Source: Oceanisphaera sp. IT1-181
GTDB lineage: Bacteria > Pseudomonadota > Gammaproteobacteria > Enterobacterales > Aeromonadaceae
DNA: 64,000 nt
Assembly: GCF_033807535.1 (NCBI RefSeq)
Contig: NZ_CP136856.1
Location: forward strand, 1,545,001-1,609,000
Direction: 5' to 3'
A program made the translations under genes and the position numbers. Below, piece by piece: positions 53,672 through 62,034 of this stretch (the first letter of the stretch is position 1; the number at the start of each line of letters is the position of its first letter). The notes beneath the pieces were generated by a model. It saw nothing but the letters and a program-made list of their open reading frames with translations. It did not search any database and was not told the origin of the DNA.

Positions 53672-56600
53672 TTAATGACTTTCTGGCTTCGCCATGGGGG
53701 CCGATGCTTTGTTCTGTGCCGCAGTGCTGCCTGCGTGACGTCCGCTAGTAGCGACGTTTTCGCGTGGCAGCTGCTGAGGGTACTCAGGCTTTACGTATGG
53801 CACTGGCGCAACCACTTCTGGCTTCACCATGGGCGCAGAGGCTTGGCGTGAGCGACGGTATAAACCGGCGGCCTTTGGCGCTGCTTTTGCTTCTGGCTGC
53901 GCAGCTACTGGTTCAGCTTTAGGCTGAGGAGCAGCTTCAGGCTTCGCCGCGGGCTGGCTAGCTACTGCCGGCTCAACTTTTGGCTGAGGAGCGGCTACTG
54001 GTTCAGCTTTATGCTGAGGAGCAACAACGGCAGGCTCGCTTGGCGTTGGTGCAACCGGCGCGGCTGCTACTGGCTCGGGCTGAATTGCTACTGGCTGTTG
54101 AGTCGGCGCTGGCTCTGCTACTGCAGGTGCTACAGGTTCAGCTTGAACTTGCTCCGCTTTAACTGGTTCAGCTTTAACTACAGGCTGCTCCTCAGCTTTC
54201 GGCTCTACAACCTTTGGCTCTGCTGCTTTTTGCTCTTCAACCTTTTGCTCTTCAACCTTTTGCTCTTCAACAGGGCGGGCGGCTGCAACTGGCTCGGCGG
54301 CTTTTGGCTCAACCTGAGTTTCCACTTTTGCAGCTACTGGCGCTGCAGCTTCAGGGGCAACTTGAGTTTCTACTTTCGCTGCTTCTGGCTTAGGAGCCTC
54401 TTGCTTAGGCGCTTCTTGCTTAGCTACCGGCTGTTCACTTACTGCTGGCGTTGGCTGAGCTTTGGCTTCTTGCGGCACAGGTTGTGCTGCGGCCAGTGCT
54501 TCTTCGGTCGCAATCCACTTGTCTTCACCTTGAGAGGCAATTAACGCGGCTATGCTGTCTTCGCGACGACGACGACGGCTGTCTTCGTTGATGCGCTTGC
54601 GCTTAGGCATGGCACTGCGTTTGTGGTGATCTTTGCTGCTGTTATCGTCTGCCTTGGCAGTCGCTTGCGGCTGGGCTTCAGTCTCAGCAGGTGTTACTGC
54701 TGCTGGCTCTTCACCACCAATACGCACTTGCTTTCTTTGCTGACGGCGCTGACGACGTTCGGCCAAGTTCTGCTCTTGAGACTCAGGAGCGGTTGCAGCG
54801 GCGGTGGTCGTTACTGCTGTTGTTGCGGCAGCAGTAGCGGCAGTTGCCGCAGTATCCACTTCATTAAGTTGAGCAGGTGCTGGTTGCTGGTCACGGCGCG
54901 GTTTTCTGCGTTCACGGCGTGGGCGATCAGTTTTATTTTCATCCTGTACGGCAACGGTTACCGGTGCTTTAGACTCAGCTTGCACGGCAGTGTTGCGTTC
55001 TTCTTCGCGTGGTTTGCGAGTGTTGCTATTACGAGTATTGCGCTGTGAGCGATCATTACGGTCGTTGCCGTTGCGATCGTTACGGTCACGGCTCGACGTG
55101 CGATTATTGTTACGGCTCTGATTGCGCTCGCCGTTGCTGTTGCTCGCACTGGTGCTGGTGTTATTACCGGCACTGCTGTTGGCATTCGTAGTGGCGGGGC
55201 GGTCAGTGACGGTTGCAGGTGTTGCTTGCGCGTCCGTGTTACCTTTAAACCAGCTGCTAACAACGCTGCAAACACGACTAATCAAGCCAGGTCCGGTTAC
55301 CACTGCAGCGGCAGGCGCGGCAGTAGGTCTTGGAGCTGGGGCTGCAGCAGGTGCCGGGGCTGCGGCGCTAGGCGTCGGAGCGGGCGCTGGAGCGGGTGCG
55401 GTAAAACCTTGCAATGCAGGTTGCTCAATACGCGAGCCAGACTGACTGTCACGGGGCGTATACGTCGGCTTGGGCACATCCGTTTTTAGGTTGTAGCTGC
55501 TAACACTTTCTTCTTCGCCGCTGCGCACACGTTCCACACTAAAGTGTGGTGTTTCCAGCTGCTCGTTAGGAATAATATAAATTTCAACGCTATAACGCTG
55601 CTCTAGGCTGGCGATAGACTTGCGCTTTTCGTTCAGCAGATAAGCGGCTACGTCTACTGGCACCTGGCCGTGAATTTGACCGGTGTTGTCTTTGAGCGCT
55701 TCTTCTTCAATAAGGCGCAAAATGGCCAGCGCCAGTGACTCGGTATCACGAATGGTGCCTTGGCCTAAACAGCGAGGGCAAACATGGGTGCTGGACTCAC
55801 CGAGAGAAGGGCGCAAACGCTGACGGGACATTTCCAGCAAACCAAAGCGAGAGATACGGCCTAATTGAATGCGGGCACGGTCTTGGCGTACGGCATCGCG
55901 CAGGCAGTTTTCTACTTCACGCTGATGGCGCACGGGCGTCATGTCGATAAAGTCGATTACCACTAAGCCACCTAAGTCACGCAGGCGTAACTGGCGGGCA
56001 ATTTCTTCGGCCGCTTCTAGGTTGGTTTTCAGTGCTGTCTCTTCTATGTCGCTGCCTTTGGTGGCGCGAGAAGAGTTAATATCGATACTGGTTAAGGCTT
56101 CGGTAGGGTCAATAACGATGCTGCCGCCTGAGGGCAGGCGCACTTCGCGCTGAAAGGCCGACTCAATTTGGCTTTCAATCTGGTAGTGGCTAAACATCGG
56201 CACGTCGCCGTCGTACAGCTTCACGATTTTCAAGGAGTCTGGGCGTACTAGCTCAATGTGCTTTTTAGCGCGCTCGTAGACAACGGGATTGTCGATCACA
56301 ATCTCGCCAATATCACGGCGTAGGTAGTCGCGAATGGCCCGCACAATCACGTTACTTTCTTGGTGAATTAAGAAAGGAGCGGGGCCGCCTTCAGAGGCTT
56401 CTTGAATCGCTTTCCAGTGACCTTGTAGTACGCGCAAGTCCCACTCTAGCTCTTCTGCTGATTTGCCCACACCGGCGGTGCGCACAATCAGGCCCATGCC
56501 ATCGGGCAGGGCAAGCTGAGACAAGGCTTCTTTAAGCTCGGTGCGCTCATCGCCTTCGATACGACGAGAAATACCGCCGGCACGTGGGTTGTTAGGCATC

Positions 56601-56986
56601 AATACCAAGTAAGAGCCGGCCAAGCTGATAAAAGTCGTGAGTGCCGCGCCTTTATTGCCGCGCTCTTCTTTATCAATTTGTACGATGACTTCTTGGCCTT
56701 CTTTGACCACTTCTTTGATGTTGGGTCGGCCTTGGTAGCTGTATCCGGCAGGGAAATAGTTACGCGCAATTTCTTTTAAGGGTAAAAAACCATGACGCTC
56801 AGCACCGTAATCGACAAACGCCGCTTCTAGGCTGGGCTCTACGCGGGTAATTTTACCTTTATAGATGTTGGCTTTTTTTTGTTCATGGCCTGGACTTTCA
56901 ATATCCAGGTCGTACAGTTTTTGCCCATCTACTAGGGCGACGCGCAACTCTTCTTCTTGGGTTGCGTTGATTAGCATTCTTTTCAT
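53672..56986 (-). CDS. rne: Ribonuclease E
   Basis: Essential endonuclease for mRNA decay and rRNA/tRNA processing and scaffold of the degradosome. The 1104-residue protein (E. coli 1061) has the S1 domain (residues about 35-120), the catalytic domain with SIDINSSRATKGSDIEETALK and LVVIDFIDMTPVRHQREVEN, and the zinc link VCPRCLGQG near 404. After about residue 510 comes a low-complexity, Arg-rich then Pro/Ala/Val/Glu-rich scaffold. It contains an RNDRNGNDRNDRSQ-type Arg tract and a 15-bp tandem repeat (54231-54271) that encodes KVEEQ repeats. The ATG follows AAGAGTCATTA. It is divergent from rluC, as in E. coli. Confidence 0.97.
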   Translation of the reverse strand: MKRMLINATQEEELRVALVDGQKLYDLDIESPGHEQKKANIYKGKITRVEPSLEAAFVDYGAERHGFLPLKEIARNYFPAGYSYQGRPNIKEVVKEGQEVIVQIDKEERGNKGAALTTFISLAGSYLVLMPNNPRAGGISRRIEGDERTELKEALSQLALPDGMGLIVRTAGVGKSAEELEWDLRVLQGHWKAIQEASEGGPAPFLIHQESNVIVRAIRDYLRRDIGEIVIDNPVVYERAKKHIELVRPDSLKIVKLYDGDVPMFSHYQIESQIESAFQREVRLPSGGSIVIDPTEALTSIDINSSRATKGSDIEETALKTNLEAAEEIARQLRLRDLGGLVVIDFIDMTPVRHQREVENCLRDAVRQDRARIQLGRISRFGLLEMSRQRLRPSLGESSTHVCPRCLGQGTIRDTESLALAILRLIEEEALKDNTGQIHGQVPVDVAAYLLNEKRKSIASLEQRYSVEIYIIPNEQLETPHFSVERVRSGEEESVSSYNLKTDVPKPTYTPRDSQSGSRIEQPALQGFTAPAPAPAPTPSAAAPAPAAAPAPRPTAAPAAAVVTGPGLISRVCSVVSSWFKGNTDAQATPATVTDRPATTNANSSAGNNTSTSASNSNGERNQSRNNNRTSSRDRNDRNGNDRNDRSQRNTRNSNTRKPREEERNTAVQAESKAPVTVAVQDENKTDRPRRERRKPRRDQQPAPAQLNEVDTAATAATAAATTAVTTTAAATAPESQEQNLAERRQRRQQRKQVRIGGEEPAAVTPAETEAQPQATAKADDNSSKDHHKRSAMPKRKRINEDSRRRRREDSIAALIASQGEDKWIATEEALAAAQPVPQEAKAQPTPAVSEQPVAKQEAPKQEAPKPEAAKVETQVAPEAAAPVAAKVETQVEPKAAEPVAAARPVEEQKVEEQKVEEQKAAEPKVVEPKAEEQPVVKAEPVKAEQVQAEPVAPAVAEPAPTQQPVAIQPEPVAAAPVAPTPSEPAVVAPQHKAEPVAAPQPKVEPAVASQPAAKPEAAPQPKAEPVAAQPEAKAAPKAAGLYRRSRQASAPMVKPEVVAPVPYVKPEYPQQLPRENVATSGRHAGSTAAQNKASAPMAKPESH
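54231..54271 (-). repeat. 15-bp tandem repeat inside rne
   Basis: TGCTCTTCAACCTTT is repeated 2.7 times and encodes (on the reverse strand) tandem KVEEQ units in the scaffold region. Unit size keeps frame, so copy number could vary between strains. Confidence 0.8.
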
Positions 56987-57368
56987 TAATGACTCTTTTA
57001 TAAAGTTTTTACTGTTTATACAGTGTTGGTGTTTTCCCTAGTCTAACCGTGTTATTCCGACGAACACCGGCCTCGAGTCTGTTAGCGCAATAGATACAGC
57101 CTCCCGGCTGGGTACGCTTGAGGCGCTTTTTCAGGTGTTTTTCACGGGTAAGGGAGAGCCCAAAGGTCGCGAATAAAACGGAGTGCTAGAGGTATACAGG
57201 TTGTGTTACCCACTGTTTGCTAGATAACTCTTCTTAATAGCATTGCTATCGAGCGTTATGGAACAAATGGCTAACACGAAATTCTGAGCCATTATCACAC
57301 TTTAACTGTAATCTTAGCAAGACGCCTTTTCTGCATCCAATCACACTTCCTAATGATAGAATATTGCC
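56987..57368. promoter_or_regulatory. rne leader and rne/rluC divergent promoter region
   Basis: A 382-nt gap without genes. In E. coli the long rne leader folds into hairpins through which RNase E cleaves its own mRNA. The size here would suit a similar leader, but I cannot confirm the structures by eye. Confidence 0.4.
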
Positions 57369-58325
57369 ATGAAACCAGAACTACAACACAGCGTGCGACT
57401 ACTCACTATAGATGCTGAGTACGAAGGGCAACGCATAGACAACTTTTTACGAACCGAGCTTAAGGGTGTACCCAAAAGCATGATTTATCGCATTGTGCGC
57501 AAAGGTGAGGTCAGAGTTAATAAAAAGCGCATTAAACCCGAATACAAACTGCTGGCCGGTGACATAGTGCGCATCCCGCCAGTACGGGTTGCGGAGCGTG
57601 AAGATCCGGTGCCAAGCAACAAGCTCAGCGAAGTACAGCCCTTAGAAGCGGCCATCGTCTATGAAGATGATGCACTAATAGTTATCAATAAACCTTCTGG
57701 TCTTGCTGTGCATGGCGGCAGTGGCCTGAGCTATGGCCTGATTGAAGGCCTGCGCGCGCTGCGCCCTCAAGCGCGGTTTTTAGAGTTGGTGCATCGTTTG
57801 GATCGCGATACCTCTGGCTTATTGCTAGTGGCCAAAAAACGCAGCATGTTGCGCAATCTCCATGAGCAGCTGCGTGAAAAAACCGTGGATAAACATTATT
57901 TAGCCTTGGTGGGTGGTGAATGGCCTGCGAAGCAAAGATCCGTGAAGGCACCGCTGCGAAAGTTTGAAATGCCCACGGGTGATCGGGTAGTGAAAGTAGA
58001 TACCAAAGAAGGTAAACCGTCTGAAACGCGCTTTAAGATCCTGCAGCAGTTTACCCAAGCGACCTTGGTAGAATGTAGCCCCATTACTGGGCGCACCCAT
58101 CAAATTCGCGTGCACACCTTGCATGCGGGGCATCCGATTGCCGGTGATACCAAATACGGTGATCCTGATTTTGATGAGCAAATGCGCCAGTTAGGCTTAA
58201 AGCGCTTGTTTTTGCATGCGTGTCGGTTGCGCTTTTTCCATCCGGTATTGGAAGAGCAGATGACCCTAGAAGCACCATTAGAGCCTAGCTTGGAGCGCTT
58301 ATTAACGCGCCTGACTAAGCGTTAA
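57369..58325 (+). CDS. rluC: 23S rRNA pseudouridine synthase RluC
   Basis: Makes pseudouridines at 955, 2504 and 2580 (E. coli numbering) of 23S rRNA. The 318-residue protein has an N-terminal S4 domain (RIDNFLRTELKGVPKSMIYR, about residues 21-40) and the RluA-family catalytic motif HRLDRDTSGLLLVAKK (catalytic Asp about 145), then SPITGRTHQIRVH. Divergent from rne, the conserved order. Start at the ATG of MKPELQHS. Confidence 0.95.
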   Translation: MKPELQHSVRLLTIDAEYEGQRIDNFLRTELKGVPKSMIYRIVRKGEVRVNKKRIKPEYKLLAGDIVRIPPVRVAEREDPVPSNKLSEVQPLEAAIVYEDDALIVINKPSGLAVHGGSGLSYGLIEGLRALRPQARFLELVHRLDRDTSGLLLVAKKRSMLRNLHEQLREKTVDKHYLALVGGEWPAKQRSVKAPLRKFEMPTGDRVVKVDTKEGKPSETRFKILQQFTQATLVECSPITGRTHQIRVHTLHAGHPIAGDTKYGDPDFDEQMRQLGLKRLFLHACRLRFFHPVLEEQMTLEAPLEPSLERLLTRLTKR

Positions 58326-58439
58326 GTTATAAGCAATCAATTACACAGAACCGGCGAAACGTTTGGTTTTAGTAGAAGCCGCTTTAGCCGGCTGGTGGCG
58401 CACCGCGGCACTGGTGCTGTTGATTTGCAGTTTATTCAG

Positions 58440-58534
58440 TAACGTTTTGCTATGCAAAACCGGCCAGCTAAAGACGGCCTCTACAAAGGGCATGTCTTTT
58501 GTAGGTGCCCGTCTCTTCAGCGAAGAGGACTTCG
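58440..58534 (+). repeat. Two dispersed repeats in tandem (GTTTTGC type and CGTCTCTTC type)
   Basis: AACGTTTTGCTATGCAAAAC at 58441-58460 starts copy 2 of the family at 4096-4143. TTGTAGGTGCCCGTCTCTTC and the rest of the 25-bp hairpin module end at 58534, differing by one base from the modules at 16056-16080 and 21211-21235. The gap between rluC and the HAD gene holds nothing else. Confidence 0.65.
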
Positions 58535-58595
58535 GCTCGGTTTGAATTTTGTTGGTTTAGTGCTCGACGCTGTTAACACTTGAGGTTTGTTAAGT

Positions 58596-59237
58596 ATGAA
58601 GTTTCGATTAGTGATTTTTGATTGGGATGGCACGCTCATGGACTCGGTGTCGCGCATTGTGTCTAGCATGCAGGCTGCGGCGCTGGATTGCCTGTTACCG
58701 GTGCCCAGTAGCGAAGCGGTGCGCGATATTATCGGCCTAAGCTTATATAAGGCGTTTCCGATTTTGTTTGGCGCCATCAGTGAAGAGCAGTCGGCCCAAC
58801 TGCTGATCGTCTATCGCCGTCATTATTTGGAGCTGGATCAAACGCCATCGCCCTTGTTTGCTGGGGCGTCGGATACCATCAAAGGCTTGCACGCGAGTGG
58901 CTATCAATTAGCGGTGGCTACGGGTAAGCAACGCGTGGGTTTGGACTGCGTATTGGCGGACACCCAGCTGGGCAGTTATTTTCACGCCTTGCGCGGGGCC
59001 GATCAGGCGGTGTCTAAGCCGCACCCGTTAATGTTGGAGCAGATTTTAGCTGAGCTTAAAGTCAGCCCCACGGATGCGGTGATGGTGGGGGATTCAAGCT
59101 ACGACCTAGAAATGGCCCAAGCCATCGGCATGCCGCGTATCGGTGTGACCTACGGCGTGCACGACTCCATTAAATTAAGCGTGCATCAGCCACTGGCCTT
59201 AATTGACGATATTCGTCAATTGCGAGATTGGGTTTAA
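58596..59237 (+). CDS. HAD-superfamily phosphatase
   Basis: A 213-residue haloacid-dehalogenase-type hydrolase, subfamily IA. Motif I is FDWDGTLMDS (nucleophile D9), motif II lies in VATGKQRVG (about 112), motif III Lys is in KPHPLMLEQIL (about 147), and motif IV is VMVGDSSYDLEMAQA (about 168). It resembles Gph-like phosphatases that sit next to rluC in many gammaproteobacteria. The ATG at 58596 has TTGAGGTTTG upstream; the frame is open 3 codons earlier from a TTG. Substrate unknown. Confidence 0.9.
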   Translation: MKFRLVIFDWDGTLMDSVSRIVSSMQAAALDCLLPVPSSEAVRDIIGLSLYKAFPILFGAISEEQSAQLLIVYRRHYLELDQTPSPLFAGASDTIKGLHASGYQLAVATGKQRVGLDCVLADTQLGSYFHALRGADQAVSKPHPLMLEQILAELKVSPTDAVMVGDSSYDLEMAQAIGMPRIGVTYGVHDSIKLSVHQPLALIDDIRQLRDWV

Positions 59238-59301
59238 GGGACGTTGTACGTTTCGCGCCGTACGCTGTAAGTAAAGAGCGGTGTTTGTCTTTAGGCCGTC
59301 T

Positions 59302-59430
59302 TCCTGACGAAAGTCAGGATCTCGCTCTAAGTCGTTCTCCTGAACTGGATTCAGGATCTCGCTTTTAGATTTGTCGTTTTGCTGCGTAAAACCGACCTAC
59401 TACTATTTACCTAAAGTAAGGGCCTCTACA
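59302..59430 (+). repeat. Cluster of dispersed hairpin repeats
   Basis: TCCTGAC gaaa GTCAGGA at 59302-59319 and a relative TCCTGAA/TTCAGGA at 59338-59356, both followed by TCTCGCT, then a GTTTTGCTGCGTAAAAC unit from 59384 that ends CTCTACA. It thus combines two of the three repeat families of the window in one 213-nt gap with no gene. Confidence 0.65.
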
Positions 59431-59450
59431 GCGTACAGCTGCCCGCAGGG

Positions 59451-60041
59451 CTAAGGCACTTGCACCCCACACTCAGCCAATAGATCGACCAGTGCGATTA
59501 AGGGCAGGCCGACGAGGGCGTTGGGGTCTCGGCCTTCCATGCGCTCAAATAAGCTGATGCCTAAGCCTTCGCATTTAAAGGCGCCGGCGCAGTCCAATGC
59601 GGGCTCTCGCTCCAGGTAGCGATCCACTTGTGCCTCATTCAAGGTACGAAACACCACAGAAAACGGCTCCACCATGGAGCGCATTTGCAGCTTTGCGGCA
59701 TCATAAACGGCGAGCCCTGTATAAAAGGTAATGCGCTGGCCACTGGCGGCCAATAATTGTGCGCGGGCGTTGGCCAAGGTATGTGGCTTGCCCAAGATTT
59801 GGCCTTGGCTCACACACACCTGATCGGATCCAATAATCAGGCTGCGCGGATAAAGATGGCTAAAGGCGCGGGCTTTTTGCTCGGCTAAGCGCAGTACTAA
59901 CGCCTCGGCACGCTCATCGGGCAGGGCGGTCTCGTCAATGTCGGGGCTGTGGCAGCTAAAAGGCAGTTGTAGCTTAGCTAATAGCTGCTGGCGATAGACG
60001 GATGACGAAGCAAGAATAAGTGACGGCAGGGCAAAAGGCAT
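59451..60041 (-). CDS. yceF: Maf-like nucleotide pyrophosphatase (YceF type)
   Basis: House-cleaning nucleotide pyrophosphatase; the E. coli YceF group prefers m7GTP. The 196-residue protein begins with the substrate loop LILASSSVYRQQLL and carries the DETALPDERAEALVLRLAEQKA and IIGSDQVC motifs, and LVGLPLIAL near the end. It faces yceD across a 254-nt divergent region, and its place between rluC and yceD matches E. coli. Confidence 0.93.
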   Translation of the reverse strand: MPFALPSLILASSSVYRQQLLAKLQLPFSCHSPDIDETALPDERAEALVLRLAEQKARAFSHLYPRSLIIGSDQVCVSQGQILGKPHTLANARAQLLAASGQRITFYTGLAVYDAAKLQMRSMVEPFSVVFRTLNEAQVDRYLEREPALDCAGAFKCEGLGISLFERMEGRDPNALVGLPLIALVDLLAECGVQVP

Positions 60042-60295
60042 AAGTAGCGGACCAATAGTGGATTAAGGTAAGGCAGTTTAGCATTTTGTGAACCGGGCTA
60101 AGGTGTTACGGCCTAAGTTAAAGGCGAACACGGCTTTTTCTCGCGCTGAGTATGGCGCATAATGTGCATCTTTAATTGACTCTCACGGCTGGAAAGTACG
60201 GCTGAAAGCTCACCGCTACTTCCTAGCTATTATTTAACCGTTGAAGGGAATTTCTCTTTGACTCCCATGATGAGTATCTATAACATGCGCGCCTT

Positions 60296-60817
60296 ATGGA
60301 AAAGGTAAAGTTGCCCAATAAGGTTGATCCCGCTCGCTGCGCGCTTAATCGTCTTCAATATGAAGGTGAGTATGCTGCGTCGCTAATGCCCAGACTGGCG
60401 GAGTCAACCCAAGGTATCCATGGTGATATCAACGTATCTCTAAACTTTGGCACCGACGCCCAAGGGCTACGCATTATGCAAGGTAAAACTCGCATGACTG
60501 TGTCGCTCCAGTGCCAAAGATGTAATGAGCCGTTTGATACTACTATAGAATCCGAATTTACATACACGCCGCTGCGTGCGAACGCAGATGCGCCAGATGT
60601 GCCGGAAGAGTACGAAACGGTCGAAGTGGATGAAGCTGGTGAAATAGACTTGGTTGAATTGGTTGAGGATGAACTTATTCTCAGCTTGCCCCAGATTCCG
60701 GTTCATGAAAGTGAGCACTGTTCTGAAGGTCAATTCGATCAAAGCTTTGGTACCATTCCAACTGCTGAAGAACGTCCGAACCCTTTCGCCATTCTGGAAG
60801 GCTTAAAACGTAAGTAA
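60296..60817 (+). CDS. yceD: YceD, 23S rRNA accumulation protein
   Basis: DUF177 protein needed for normal 23S rRNA accumulation. The 173-residue protein has the paired cysteines of LQCQRCNEPF (about residues 72-81), an acidic central stretch and the C-terminal RPNPFAILEGLKRK typical of YceD. rpmF follows 21 nt downstream with AGGAGTGAGG between, so they share a transcript in the conserved yceD-rpmF-plsX-fabH-fabD order. Confidence 0.93.
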   Translation: MEKVKLPNKVDPARCALNRLQYEGEYAASLMPRLAESTQGIHGDINVSLNFGTDAQGLRIMQGKTRMTVSLQCQRCNEPFDTTIESEFTYTPLRANADAPDVPEEYETVEVDEAGEIDLVELVEDELILSLPQIPVHESEHCSEGQFDQSFGTIPTAEERPNPFAILEGLKRK

Positions 60818-60838
60818 CTGATTTAGGAGTGAGGTCAA

Positions 60839-61009
60839 ATGGCCGTACAAAAGAATAAAGTATCTCGCGCTGTGCGCGGAAGCCGTCGTTCACACGACTC
60901 GTTGACTGCTGCTGCACTGACTGTAGATAAAACTACAGGCGAATTGCATCGTCGTCATCACATCACTGCGGATGGTTTTTACCGCGGTGTAAAGGTTATT
61001 AATAAGTAA
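60839..61009 (+). CDS. rpmF: 50S ribosomal protein L32
   Basis: A 56-residue ribosomal protein, MAVQKNKVSRAVRGSRRSHD onward, ending FYRGVKVINK. Compared with the family the N-terminal AVQKNKxSxxxRGxRRSHD block is perfect. It lacks the zinc cysteines found in some L32 forms, as is normal here. The start follows TTAGGAGTGAGGTCAA. Its end lies in a hairpin that reaches the plsX start. Confidence 0.97.
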   Translation: MAVQKNKVSRAVRGSRRSHDSLTAAALTVDKTTGELHRRHHITADGFYRGVKVINK

Positions 61010-61020
61010 TAATAACCTTT
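60991..61020 (+). promoter_or_regulatory. Hairpin spanning rpmF stop and plsX start
   Basis: AAAGGTTATT (60991-61000) and AATAACCTTT (61011-61020) are perfect inverted repeats with a 10-nt loop. The stem covers the end of rpmF, the loop holds the rpmF stop, and the right arm includes the first bases of the TTG start of plsX. Ribosomes finishing rpmF would open it, consistent with translational coupling. Confidence 0.6.
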
Positions 61021-62029
61021 GTCGCAGCTTACCGTTGCGTTAGATATGATGGGGGGAGATTTTGGCCCCTCAATAACAGTGCCTGCCGCCGCGCAGGCAC
61101 TGTCGCTTCTACCTGATCTGAATCTGTTGATGTTTGGCTTGGAAGCGGAGCTTTCTCCTTGGCTAACACGCCTGCAATTAGACCAACATCCCAGAGTACA
61201 GACGTACTTTTGTACGCAACAGGTGGGCAATGACCATAAAGCCGCTTATGCCCTGCGTCATCTAACCGACTCTTCTATGCGCAACGCGCTTGATGCTCTA
61301 GCATCAGGGCGCGCTTCTGCTTGCGTGAGTGCCGGTAATACTGGAGCGTTAATGGCCATGGCCATGAAAGTGCTCAATACCGTGCCTGGCGTAGACAGAC
61401 CGGCGCTGATCACGCGCCTCCCACAGGGTGGTGGCGGCTATGCCTTACTGCTGGATGTGGGGGCGAATATTAGTTGCAGCGCCGAACAATTGGTGCAGTT
61501 TGCATTAATGGGAGAGCAGGCCGCCCAGCACATATTAGGCATAGCGTCACCGCGTATTGCCCTACTGAATGTGGGCGCAGAAGCCAACAAAGGTAATGAG
61601 GCGGTACGGGTGGCCGGTAGCCGCTTGAGCCAAACCGCAGATCTGAATTACAGCGGTTATATCGAAGGCAATGAGTTGTTTATCGGCCGAGCGGACGTCA
61701 TAGTGTGTGACGGATTTGTCGGCAATGTGGCTCTTAAAACCAGCGAAGGCGTGGCCCGATTACTATTAGGCCAAAAACTTAAACGCGGTTTCTTAAGCAA
61801 AATGCTGACCTTTTGGTTAAAAAAACGACTCTCCCATCTGAACCCCGACCAGTATAATGGTGCAAGTCTGATAGGATTACGCGCCAGTGTGGTGAAAAGC
61901 CATGGCAGTGCGGGGTCACCTGCCTTCTTCAATGCGATCTTACAGGCCATATCTGAAATAGAGCATGACCTGCCTGCGAGCATCGCGCATCGTTTCGATA
62001 CTGCCCCACAGGACAGTCACGCAAGATAA
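61019..62029 (+). CDS. plsX: Phosphate acyltransferase PlsX
   Basis: Makes acyl-phosphate from acyl-ACP for phospholipid synthesis with PlsY. The 336-residue protein has the N-terminal LTVALDMMGGDFGPS and CVSAGNTGALMAMAM, and the KGNEAVR and CDGFVGNVALKTSEG motifs of the family. The start is TTG at 61019 (MSQLTVALDMMGG), the only start aligning with the family; there is no ribosome site, and the start sits in a hairpin with the end of rpmF 9 nt upstream. That suggests translational coupling. fabH follows 5 nt later. Confidence 0.95.
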   Translation: MSQLTVALDMMGGDFGPSITVPAAAQALSLLPDLNLLMFGLEAELSPWLTRLQLDQHPRVQTYFCTQQVGNDHKAAYALRHLTDSSMRNALDALASGRASACVSAGNTGALMAMAMKVLNTVPGVDRPALITRLPQGGGGYALLLDVGANISCSAEQLVQFALMGEQAAQHILGIASPRIALLNVGAEANKGNEAVRVAGSRLSQTADLNYSGYIEGNELFIGRADVIVCDGFVGNVALKTSEGVARLLLGQKLKRGFLSKMLTFWLKKRLSHLNPDQYNGASLIGLRASVVKSHGSAGSPAFFNAILQAISEIEHDLPASIAHRFDTAPQDSHAR

Positions 62030-62034
62030 AGCCT

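Noticed and set aside
53980..55489. Long forward frames opposite rne, rich in Cys, Leu and Ser
   Set aside because: They mirror the low-complexity scaffold codons of rne and have no start signals.
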